A stretch of 64,000 nt of DNA, taken from assembly GCA_949357655.1 (NCBI GenBank), contig CASHTG010000007.1:1-64000 (forward strand), given 5' to 3'. Each line of letters begins with the position of its first letter. Within the stretch, counting starts at the first letter, position 1. Made by a program: the position numbers and the translations under genes. This stretch comes from Parascedosporium putredinis. Its lineage: Eukaryota; Ascomycota; Sordariomycetes; Microascales; Microascaceae. The notes below the pieces were generated by a model that saw only the letters and a list, made by a program, of their open reading frames with translations, did not search any database and was not told the DNA's origin. Positions 45,748-55,784 of this stretch are shown piece after piece.

Positions 45748-46250
45748 GCTTCTCCTAGCCCGTCTAGAACGACCCTTCAAGTATCGACCAGTATTACTAA
45801 TATGAGGGTCAAGCGTCAGAAGAGAGTGAGCGAACTTCTTTCATTAGAAGTTCGTTAGAACCATAAATTGATAAGCTGTGAAGTGAATTGTCGCGGGGGA
45901 GAGACGTTCTTCGCTATGCCGACGCGGCTCCGTTATCAATAACGAAGTCTGCATGTACCGAGGTAGTTTTGAGCTAATAAAGTGAGCCTAGAATTAGTAA
46001 CCCAAAAACCAGGCAGCTAAAAAAAGATATCGATAACCCTTGCTTGGAGTACTAAATGTTTTCAGGATGAATTGAGTGACTCCACTGCGCCTCAGGCGAA
46101 GCACCCCACATTCGGCACACTTGATCAATTGATGATACCTTTTGAATAGTCTTTCTTTGCACGACATCAAAGGTTACCAAATTAATTGAGGGTTAGGTCG
46201 CCGACCGCCCTCCCCAATTGGATTCTCAAGACAACCACTATTTGTCTGCC
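45748..46250. promoter_or_regulatory. Divergent promoter, CHMP7-like / REX4-like
   Basis: About 500 bases between divergent genes. The REX4-like frame is open from about 46218 but only with a TTG start. Nothing specific is recognised. Confidence 0.35.
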
Positions 46251-46994
46251 ATGGGCCAGATCCAAAGCTCGCGTATCGAGGACGTGTTGCCCGCCATGAA
46301 TGTGCCTGGCACCCTGTTAGATCGGGCGAACAGTGGTGAGCTGACGGCTGAATGCCTCGCGGAAACATATAGCCTTGGTCTTGGAGATGAGTTCTGGCCT
46401 CCCGAAAGAAGTAATCACGGGGTTTCACGTGATCTTCAAATTGGCCGCTATGTAGCCATCGACTGTGAAATGGTCGGAGTTGGATCAGGAGGAACCCGGT
46501 CTGCCTTGGCTCGCGTGAGTCTTGTGGATTTCCATGGCCGGCAGGTTTACGACTCATTTGTGCAACCCCAGGAGTCGGTAACGGACTGGCGGGCGAACAT
46601 TACAGGCATTGGGCCTCTCCAGATGTATAATTCGCGAGGTTTCGATGTTGTTCAGCCACTTATTGCAGAAATCCTTAAAGGGAGGATTTTGGTCGGGCAT
46701 GACCTTCGGCATGATCTCTCAGCGCTCCGGCTAAGGCACCCCTTGAAGGATACCCGAGATACTGCTACCCTTCGATATCTTTGGTTTCACGGAAACGGTG
46801 GTAAACCATCCCTGAGAACTCTTTCTCGTGAAATGATGGGCCACGAGGTGCAGCGCGGGGTTCACTCTAGCATTGAGGATGCTAGGGTAGCCATGGCGAT
46901 TTTTCGTTTATGCAAACCGGAGTTTGACCGAATACATGCGAAAACATATACTCATATAGCTGGGGTTTCGGTGTTGATACGCAGTCTACGGTGA
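46251..46994 (+). CDS. REX4-like 3'-5' RNA exonuclease
   Basis: DEDDh exonuclease of the Rex4/ISG20 group, whose yeast member acts in rRNA processing in the nucleolus. The first catalytic motif is YVAIDCEMVGVG (D-x-E), the second lies in ILVGHDLRHDLSALRL, and the third is HSSIEDARVAMAIFRL with the histidine-and-aspartate pair. ALARVSLVDFHGRQVYD and DWRANITGI are further family segments. A single uninterrupted frame of 248 residues from the ATG at 46251. Typical Rex4 proteins carry a longer lysine-rich N-terminus that is absent here, so an upstream exon could be missing, or this is a related short paralogue. Confidence 0.88.
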   Translation: MGQIQSSRIEDVLPAMNVPGTLLDRANSGELTAECLAETYSLGLGDEFWPPERSNHGVSRDLQIGRYVAIDCEMVGVGSGGTRSALARVSLVDFHGRQVYDSFVQPQESVTDWRANITGIGPLQMYNSRGFDVVQPLIAEILKGRILVGHDLRHDLSALRLRHPLKDTRDTATLRYLWFHGNGGKPSLRTLSREMMGHEVQRGVHSSIEDARVAMAIFRLCKPEFDRIHAKTYTHIAGVSVLIRSLR

Positions 46995-47169
46995 GGGCGG
47001 TCGAAAATTTGAAAAATACACACCCGACACTGGGAACTCGAAAAAGAAGGGCAAAGCGAGAAGCACGTAGCGGGATTGAGGCGAATTCTCATTCAATTTA
47101 GTTAAAAGCTGCTTGGGACCCTCACCGCAGGTTATGGCTATTTTTATTTTAACTACCTCGGGAATAGGT

Positions 47170-49052
47170 TCAAAATGGGATGCCTTCTAGCAACTCAGTA
47201 GCGCATTCCCGCCCAACCGTGATGATGACATCCCCAAGAGTTTTGGTGAGAAATCCTGCTTCACAATAGGTGAAATAGTACTAAATTTCATGTGTTCATT
47301 AGTTCATATCTTACATGGTTCGTCTCGTCCTCAGTTGAGTTAGTATCCCAACAAGAGGAACGAGAAGGAGCGAGGGAAGGGTCAGACAAACCACCCATTT
47401 CCTCCGAAACACTTCAACCTCCTCGTCACTCATGCCTGGGTTCTCTTGCTCCAGAGCAGGCTGTATGTGAGTATCAAAATTGGCGAGGAAAGCCTCCTTC
47501 CAGAACCTCAACGCCCTGGCATAGTGGCCACCGATATTTTCTACCCTCTCAATAATTAGTGTACCTCGTGATGCGATACTGATATGGTTCAGGAGTTGCG
47601 TTATAGATGGCAGGTATCCACCTGGGAATATGTAATGGTTAATGAAGCTACAATAAAGCTCGTTAGCGATTTGATTTCCTTGTCATCTTTTGAGGAGACG
47701 AGCCCTTATTTTGGCTAACCTACTCTTCCGTTCTTGAATACATAGCATGGCGGCATTCCGGCATCGTGATGCATTGGAACATAGCAATGCCTCCATCCTT
47801 TTTCAACAACTTATCTACACACTCAAAATAAGTTGCCAGGTATTCTTGACCTACAGCCTCAAGCATTTCGATAGAAACAATTTTGTCGAATGGTTTTGAG
47901 GGAGCCGCAAGTTCTCTGTAATCCACTAACAGGACATCGATGTGTTCTGCTAGCCCTGCTGCTCGGATCCGCTTCTCTGCGAGACACTTCTGTTCCTTGG
48001 ATAGAGTGATGGTGGTAATGTGGCAGCCAGTTCGCTTAGCCGCCTCAATAGCGAAAGAACCCCAGCCCGTACCGATCTCGAGGACGTGATCTGAAGATTT
48101 GATCTTGGCGCCATTGATGAATCGCTCGATTTTCCTCAATTGCGCCGCTTCTAACGTTTCTTGTGGTATGATACCAGGCTGAGCCTCACCCCATATCGGA
48201 CAAGAGTAGGTCATATCGGACGAAAGGAAGGCCGTAAACATGTCGTTGCTGATGTCGTAGTGTGCCGATATGTTTAGAAGGGCATTAGAAAGCGTATTCG
48301 TGTTACGTGCAAAGCTCGCAACAGTCGATGAGAAAGTTGACGCCCAAGTAGTCCCATTGCTAAGCTGCGCCCTATTTAGTATAAAAAGCTTTGGTTAGAG
48401 TTAAATGAGATTAGTTAAGGTGTCTTAAAGCCTTTGCATATGGTCCGGGTTAGAAGTCTTGGGCGGGCGGAATGATACCTGGAAGAAGGCTGTGAGATCA
48501 GCACATTCGACTTCGCCAAGCATGTAAGCTTCTGCGAAGCCCATGTCTGCAAATAAAAGGTTCTCATCCAAAACGCATCGCTTTGAATAGTGATCTGAAC
48601 TGTAGGGGATTTATAGGCATCACGTAGAGAAGAGTAGCCCTCGGGGTGATTAGAAGCCTTGGGGTAGAGCCCTTGACCGAACACGTAGCGCTCTCCAGTT
48701 GAATTATCAAGTAATACCAACGTTCCTACCTCGATCCGGGAAAGGACGGAGAGTAAAGCAGGTCTAGCAACAGAGAGTGCCGGTTTCCAAGTTAGACCCC
48801 CAACGGCCCCTCTCACAGCCCTGGCACTTCTTGAGAGCTGGGTTGCGATTATAGGGGAAGGAGGGGCCACATGGAAGTGAATGAGAACGCTACTTCCTTA
48901 GGAAAAAGAAAAAAGATACTGGTTGGAGAGCTTGGGAAGCTGATGGGCTCATCGGCGACCAAGAGAGCTGCGTTTGGTAAACTGCCGTTTGAAGGAAGCC
49001 CGGGTTTAAAATCGAGGCTTGAAGACAAGTATTGCTGAGGAAGTGAGAACAT
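47170..49052 (-). CDS. Cyclopropane-fatty-acyl-phospholipid synthase
   Basis: SAM-dependent enzyme of the CFA/mycolic acid cyclopropane synthase family, adding a methylene bridge (or methyl) to unsaturated lipid chains. The SAM site is VLEIGTGWGSFAIEAA; ITLSKEQKCLAEKRI, FDKIVSIEMLEAVGQEY and YIFPGGYLPSI follow in family order. The N-terminal lipid-binding half includes RIEVGTLVLLDNSTGERYVFG. The last exon (YYFTYCEAGFLTKTLGDVIITVGRE) follows an intron at 47281-47394, and another intron precedes FINHYIFPGG at about 47651-47708. A base is lost near 48557 (expected RTFLFADMGFAEAYMLG). Start at 49052 is tentative. The fungal sphingolipid C9-methyltransferase is a relative, but the SAM motif here is closer to CFA. 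Confidence 0.87.
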
Positions 49053-50500
49053 CCTTCAAGACCAAGGTGGGGAGTGTAACGGCTAGTTTCACAGATATAT
49101 ATTCATCCAGGATATGATGCGACCCGTCCTGTGACACATGTTCTCACGCTCGGATTGGGATCTGAGCGGGCTAATTGGCGAGCTATCTGGTGGTCGGACA
49201 CTACTGAACAAAATGAGAAGAAGGATGATTTATGACCCTGGGTATCTGGGCTGTCGGTACTGCATCGGACTGTTTCGTGAAATGTCGGATATTTTGGTCT
49301 AATAGCATAGCGAGCAAGGGTATGGGCCGTGGCTCGGGCCGTCACCGAGGGGGACCTGAGACGAGAAACCTTGCCGAGACACGGCGCCCACGCCCATGCC
49401 CACTTCACTAGGTTAGATGCAGAATGTTGGGTTATCCATGGATCCGGAGAGATGAGAGAAAGAGGGTTTAAATAGAGGTTTTCCGGCTTACTAGGGGGTG
49501 GGGGTGGGGGTTATTGAAGTGGTGGAAAAGCCTGACGTAGCTACTCGTACTACATGTATTGACAAAAGACGTCTGCTGTATTATGCCTGGCCTGCAAACA
49601 GGATAGCCTTGAGAATTGTGCTGCAAAAGATGTTCATTGTCTTCAATGGCTCTATTGGCCGGAGGAACGTGAGGTAGCTGAGGATACTTACCACAAGCTC
49701 CCGAGGGGGTCAAGTTTCGGATCTCGGAGCAGTAATTGATCGTCACACGGCTCAATGTTCAGTGTTGGGAATCACCCAGCTTTCACCTGGACATTGCGCG
49801 GATGACGGCTATCTTGAGCCGTACCGTGTCTTGCCTGCTGAGGTAACTAGGCTAACAAGAATACTTTGAATCATCCATGACTATACGTCTGTACCTTCAA
49901 TGCAATTAATTCACACGAGAATTCTGCCGTGGCGCGAAGATTGAGGATAGGGAAGGCGGGAGGGGGCATCTATGAAAGGTGAAAGAGGGAGCTTTGGAGC
50001 CTCGCTTCAAGAACTTCAAATGGGCGGTGGGCAAGATTCGAGGAGAATGCTAGTTGTACCGAGTGTGACTCGGTGTTGAGCCTTCTGGATAAAAGTGCAC
50101 ACACTCGAACAAGGGCAGGTTCGAAATCCAAATTTTGGGGTTATTCTGGTTTGCTAGACGCTATATCCCCGAATTGTTGGAGAATCTACTTTGCCATCTT
50201 GCTTGAGAATATGCCAACCGGGTGACTAATAATAGATCCGGGCTTGTTTAAGTGATGATATTATTGCGAGACTCCTCCTGGGGCTTCTCTGCGAAGACCC
50301 CGGCGTATTAGTCAGGCAGCTAAAACGTGCCAGTCATGGCTGTCTGGCCTGGCTTGCGAGCGTGGGAGACGCGACGCGCTCTTGCCCTGGTCGAAACTTG
50401 AGCCTTGGGTCACCACTTTCGAACAAGAGAAGAGGGCTTTCGACATTTATTCTGCTGTCCTCACACTCCCTCCTGTCTCGATTCGATTATCGAGGATAAA
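49053..50500. other. Intergenic: CFA promoter and RNH2C upstream DNA
   Basis: About 1.45 kb between divergent genes. Frames at 49103-49408 and 49468-49755 on the minus strand are unconserved. Near 50369-50379 two overlapping ACGCGA/ACGCGC boxes lie about 120 bases before the RNase H2C start. A G-rich run (GGGGGTGGGGGTGGGGGTT) sits at 49494-49512. Nothing else is recognised. Confidence 0.45.
50369..50379. promoter_or_regulatory. MCB-like ACGCGACGCGC box upstream of RNH2C
   Basis: ACGCGA (50369-50374) directly overlaps ACGCGC (50374-50379), 120 to 130 bases before the ATG of the RNase H2 subunit C gene. ACGCG is the core of MBF sites. The motif is visible; its function is inferred from its recurrence before other replication genes in this window. 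Confidence 0.4.
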
Positions 50501-51125
50501 ATGAGTCCACCGTCGCTTTCTTTACCCAAGAGCCAAGGAGCCGCGTCAACAACCGCACACCTCCTACCTTGCAGGCTTCATCTTGATGGTTCTTTTGCGG
50601 CGAGCCTGTCGCATTGGACGACCTTCTCGACACAAGGTATCTCACCCACTTTATCACATGGATAATATGAGCTGCCTTCCGAGGGACAGGTACCGGCTCT
50701 TGGTTCAGTTTTACTAGTTGTCTAACTTCCTATGGCGACAGAGGGCGAGAAGTTGGTGCATTTCCGGGGCCGTGAACTCCATGGCAAATTGATTCCGGTA
50801 CCAACCACCCACTATGGTGCTGTTTTGCGCAGCCCGAATGCCCTGCCATCTAGAGGCGCCTCTGTGAAGCAAGAAGTCTTGTCTGGTGGGGATAAAAATA
50901 ATCCCAAAGAGCAGATTTTGGACGCCATGGGAGAATTTCAAGACTTTATTATGTGGTCGCATAGCCCATTAAGCCCCGATCAATCCTCCAGTGCCTACTC
51001 GAGGGCAATGGAAGAGCTTTTACAAATTTCGTACAAGGTAAGAATGCCCTGGAGACAAGGCAAGATCATGTAGGGAGCAGTGTGCTGAACAGGACTAGAT
51101 TCATGGGACTGCCGTGGAGGATTGA
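50501..51125 (+). CDS. Ribonuclease H2 subunit C
   Basis: Non-catalytic subunit of RNase H2, which removes ribonucleotides and RNA-DNA hybrids from genomic DNA. ATG at 50501; LLPCRLHLDGSF matches the conserved family start, KLVHFRGRELHGKLIPVP is the central signature (FRGR.L.G), followed by YGAVL, a spacer and EFQDFIMWSHSPLS. Three exons: introns at 50637-50741 and 51038-51098, with the last exon reading IHGTAVED before TGA at 51123-51125. Frame is intact throughout, about 150 residues, normal for the family. Tandem with MCM6 500 bases downstream. Confidence 0.88.
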
Positions 51126-51638
51126 CGTTGGTGCATGTAGCGCAGACATGAGCATGCACCACATCTGCATTTTATGGTAGTTTAAAAGGGTACTATTATC
51201 ACCGCCGAGCTGGAATTGAGCAACTCGAGCGAACAATCAATTGGTAAACATGTGGTTCAACAGGCCAACTCTGAGTCGGGTCCATCGATACTAGTTGAGG
51301 GGTGAAGAGTACTTAAGGCTTTAGAGGAATCAATTTTTGAGAATTGGAGTTGACTGGAATTCGCGAACCATAGGTGGTTTGAGTCCACAGTTCTTGAAGT
51401 TCTCTGGTGACGCACGTGACGCGAGTTCACCCTCCCGTCAACGCGTGCGCTCGGAATCTAATTGGGCTAATCTGGGTCGCGCGCGTACAACAAGAGGAAC
51501 GCGATATTATCAATTTAACTCTTTTAGGATCAAGTCACCCCACCTTTTGATCTTCACTTGCCTTACCCTGGGTGATTCCCCTTCCACTTCTCTTAACCCT
51601 TTCCTCTTATTCCTACATATTCTAATCATAGTGTCATC
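51126..51638 (+). promoter_or_regulatory. MCM6 upstream region with ACGCG cluster
   Basis: Within 86 bases lie ACGCGA at 51419-51424, ACGCGT at 51441-51446, a GTCGCGCGCGT string at 51476-51486 and ACGCGA at 51499-51504, about 135 to 220 bases before the MCM6 ATG. A CACGTGAC element (51413-51420) overlaps the first. MCM genes are classical MBF targets. The cluster is seen; the factor is inferred. Confidence 0.5.
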
Positions 51639-54600
51639 ATGGCCCCCTCTAGTGATGTCGGATACATGATGTCGGATGCTTTGTCTCGAGTTGGAACAAC
51701 CCCTCGGCAGACTGCATTTCCAAGCTCTTCCGGGGCGAGGCCACGAGCCCCTCCATCGGAATCTAACGCCGGAGCTCCTAGCGATGATGAAGGCGACGGG
51801 TTTGCGGATGATCAAGTTCCGAACAAGTCGCGTCGTGCTGGGGCCACGGATATCCCTCGGGTTGAGGATAAATTAGGACTAACAGTTCAAGAGAGCTTTG
51901 AAGATTTCATTGAAAAGTGAAAGCCCCTTTCCTTCGTCTTTTCTCGTGGCACGCATGACCAACGAGCTAACTTTGATATAGGTTCATCGAAGACTCTGGA
52001 TCGAGTGTCGCACCGGTATCAAGCGCTCTCACGACAGATAAATATTATGTTGCCCAGATCAACAACATGCGCGCATATCAACTCTCTACCTTTTACGTCG
52101 ACTTTAAGCATCTTCTCTCGTACCAGAACGGTGGTCTTGCTGATGGCATAATAAATCAATATTACCGGTTCTCTCCTTTCCTCACCGTGGGGCTCCATAA
52201 TATGATCGCGAAACACGAACCCCAATACTTTCGGGAGCACCGACAGCCCACTGCTTCAAGCCATATGGCAGGTTCAGCCCTCAGCACTACGGGATCCGTG
52301 GGTCAGTCGGATCTTGGGAATCGAACTAGCAATCAACAAACAGACAAGCTTTTCTCTATCGCGTTTTACAACCTTCCTTTGGTGTCAAGGATCCGGAGCC
52401 TAAGAGCCAAAAATATTGGCATGCTCCTTTCTATCTCCGGTACTGTGACGAGAACGTCAGAGGTTAGACCGGAGTTATCGCTGGCTACCTTTGTTTGTGA
52501 AGCATGTCGCACTGTTGTTCCCGGTGTGGAACAGACATTTCGGTATACCGAGCCCACTCAGTGCCCTAATCAGACATGCTTGAATCGCCAGGCTTGGCAG
52601 CTTGACATTCGACAGAGTACGTTCGTCGACTGGCAAAAGTTCGTATCCAGGAAAACAGCTCGGAAATTCCTACGGGTAGTATGCCACGCACCATGGACGT
52701 GATCCTTCGTGGCGAAATGGTCGACAGGGCAAAAGCTGGTGAAAAATGCGTTTTCACGGGTGCTCTCATCGTCGTACCTGATGTGAGCCAACTGGGTCTT
52801 CCAGGTGTTCGACCTACTGCTGTGCGTGATGATAAAAATGCCATGCGGGGAATGATGCCGGCGGCAGTGGCGTGACTGGTTTAAAGACCCTGGGCGTCCG
52901 CGACCTTACGTACCGCCTTGCTTTCTTGGCCTGCATGGTCACTCCTGATGTTGGCAACGCTTCCGCGACTATGGGCAAGGGCTCCGTTGCAGACGTTATC
53001 AGTGCACTGACCCAGAATTCGTCGAGTGAAGCCGAATCTGTCGAGGAGGCCCAAGCTGCTGTGCTTGCCTCTATGAACCCGTCTGAGATTGAGGAGTTAC
53101 GACAGATGGTTCACAGCGACCATATTTACTCACGGCTTGTTCACTCTATTGCACCAATGGTCTACGGCCACGAAATTGTCAAGAAGGGCATTCTTCTCCA
53201 GCTAATGTCTGGCGTAGGCAAGTCTACAGCGGAGGGCATGCAGCTCCGTGGCGACATCAACATTTGTATCGTTGGCGACCCCTCTACGTCGAAATCACAG
53301 TTCTTAAAGTATGTCTGCTCTTTTGCCCCGAGAGCGGTCTATACTAGTGGCAAGGCATCCTCGGCCGCTGGTCTCACAGCTGCGGTTGTCAAGGACGAGG
53401 AAACTGGCGAATTTACAATCGAAGCAGGTGCACTTATGTTGGCGGATAATGGTGTTTGCGCGATTGATGAATTTGACAAGATGGACGTCGCCGACCAAGT
53501 TGCTATTCACGAGGCTATGGAGCAACAGACAATTTCAATCGCAAAGGCTGGCATCCAGGCAACGCTAAATGCGAGGACAAGTATCCTTGCTGCTGCTAAC
53601 CCTGTAGGAGGCCGGTATAACCGCAAATTAAACTTGCGGTCCAATATCAATATGAGCGCCCCAATCATGTCTCGTTTCGACTTGTTCTTCGTCATCCTCG
53701 ACGAATGTAATGAGCAGATTGACCGAAGGTTGGCTGACCACATAGTTGGCATTCACCAGCTGCGTGACGAGGCCATTGAACCCGAGTTTAGCACGGAACA
53801 ATTGCAACGCTATATACGTTTCGCGCGAACTTTTCGACCAGAATTCACGGATGATGCTAAAGAAGTTCTGGTTCAGAGATATAAGGAATTGAGGGCAGAT
53901 GATGCACAGGGTGGTATTGGCAGAAACTCGTATCGCATTACTGTTAGACAGCTCGAGAGTATGATTCGATTATCGGAGGCTATCGCCAAGGTGAACTGCG
54001 TCGAAGAGATCAGCACAACCATGGTCACGGAGGCTTTCAATCTCCTGCGGCAGAGTATCATCTCGGTCGAGCATGACGACGTGGAGATGGATGACGGAGA
54101 GGAAAACGATTCTCTAAGCGATGCTGAGGCTCTTCGCCGTGCCGCTGATAGGATCGCATCTAAGAACACACAACATGAACTAGGCGCTCAGCTAAATGAG
54201 GCGGACTCGGATTCCGACATGGAGTCAACATCTCACATCTCAAATCGTGCGAGCCAGACTCCAGCTCCGCCCACCCGCGCTAAACAAACGATTACATACG
54301 ATAAGTACATCGCGATGGTCAACGTTTTTGTGCAACGTGTGAATGAGGACGAAACTGGCACAGGTGAGGGCGTGGAGGGCGACACACTTATTCAGTGGTA
54401 CCTGGAGCAGAAGGAGGATGAACTTGACGGCGAAGACGCATATAATCGAGAACTCGCTTTGGCGAGAATGGTATTGAAGAAGATGGTTAAGGTAAGGCTA
54501 ACTCCGCTAAGACCGCCTGTGTGATCGAGCTTGGCTCTTCTGACGCCCCGTGTAGGACAATATCCTTATGGCTATACGTGGCGATAGCTTGACGGAAGAG

Positions 54601-54675
54601 GACACAAGAAGCCCGACCCACAGTAGCAAAACCGTATACGTCCTTCACCCTAACTGCGCTATCGAAGAATACTAG
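51639..54675 (+). CDS. MCM6: MCM6, subunit of the replicative helicase
   Basis: Subunit of the Mcm2-7 hexamer that unwinds DNA at forks. N-terminal part: YYRFSPFLTVGLHNMIAKHEP and a zinc finger CEAC...CPNQTC. AAA+ core: Walker A GDPSTSKSQFLKY, Walker B VCAIDEFDKMD, sensor I ILAAANPVGGRYN and arginine finger MSRFDLFF; a family-specific GLKTLGVRDLTYRLAFLACM precedes it. Acidic C-terminus then a last exon NILMAIRGDSLTEED...LHPNCAIEEY. Introns at 51917-51981 and 54492-54555. The frame is lost once near 52641 (expected QKVRIQENSSEIP) and once near 52865 just before GVTGLKTL. Otherwise a full-length, about 960-residue protein. Confidence 0.95.
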
Positions 54676-55784
54676 CTAGATATATCGGCTCAACGGCTGA
54701 TTTTCTTTGGGGAGGCCGTCTTGCTTCCATTTGTTCAAATCTTACACTTGACTTTCCTCCGGTTAAGCGTTTCTTTCCTCTGGCTTGCGCCTCGAATAAC
54801 TGTCCTATTCTCTCTCCTACCTCTAGCTTCGAAATTCTTTGGCACCGTAAACGAACTGATATTAGAATACCCCGAAAGTCGATTGATATTTCCCTTCATT
54901 TGTATTGAGCCTGAGTCGTTACTCCTAAGTTACACGACGAACCCCTAGTGTGACGTTCCCGTTTGGGGAATAAGGGGTTCAAGGTATGAATCTACAGATC
55001 TACAGCGGACGACTTTGCCCTGGCCGATTCTTCTCATGGTACATGTACTCGTTCTAAGTGATTGCTCAACTTGCGGTAAACTTAGGCTAATATAGCCTTA
55101 CCCTGGATAGAGAGACCTTCCGAGATAGAGATTCGTTTCTGTCTGAGGATGCAAGAAGTGCTCCTGGTTGAGCGATCAAATGGGCGCTCAGGCGTCGTAT
55201 TGGAAGGAGAAAGAAAAGAGAGGGAGACGATTGCGGAGTCGAGCCAAGAACATAGAAATGCAAGAAAGCAAAGGCATGCAGAAGGCGGAGTAGAAGAAAA
55301 AGAGAAAGATGGAGAAGCCATCATAATCATGGTATTGTTGAGTGGGCCGTTGTGAAGCACGCGATCAGGGCATTGTTCGTGTGGAGCCATGTGGAGGAAT
55401 GTCGACCATTATGCGGGGATTAACGCGTGGAAACGCTAGCCGTAAGAGCTCTGGATATACGAGCCGCACTGGCCGCTAGAAGGGCGGTTGAGGGAAGAAT
55501 GAATCATTGTAATATTAGGGTGTTTCCGCAGAGTGGGGAGTGCAAGCACTAAGTAGGTCAACGAAACTTCGCGCCAGAATGTGGTTCTGAACTGATGTGG
55601 ACTGCGCTGGTAAGACCGACCACATTTTGGAGTGAACGGGCTTTGATGTGTGTGGGTGATCTGGTGTCTTCAATTGGGAGCTGGGTGAGTAGTTCGCCGT
55701 GTCCACATTTCTCCAGGCCTGCCACGGTAGGCGCTCCGACCACGCGATCCTAGGGATGCTACCCCTTGGTGATTGACACCTGGT
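54676..55784. other. Intergenic between convergent genes
   Basis: About 1.1 kb between the 3' ends of MCM6 and the next gene. Frames at 54721-54948, 55082-55390 and 55149-55355 are low-complexity and unlike any family known to me. The plus strand at 55195-55320 is purine-rich. Nothing else is recognised. Confidence 0.45.

Noticed and set aside
49103..49408. 101-codon minus-strand frame as a gene
   Set aside because: No family resemblance, low-complexity start, lies in the upstream DNA of the cyclopropane synthase gene.
50040..50130. Possible tRNA because of GGTTCGAAATCC at about 50123
   Set aside because: The B-box-like string is good, but the T stem does not pair and no acceptor or anticodon stem can be drawn.
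55082..55390. Overlapping opposite frames near 55.1-55.4 kb
   Set aside because: Purine-rich strand makes both strands open by composition; neither protein looks real.
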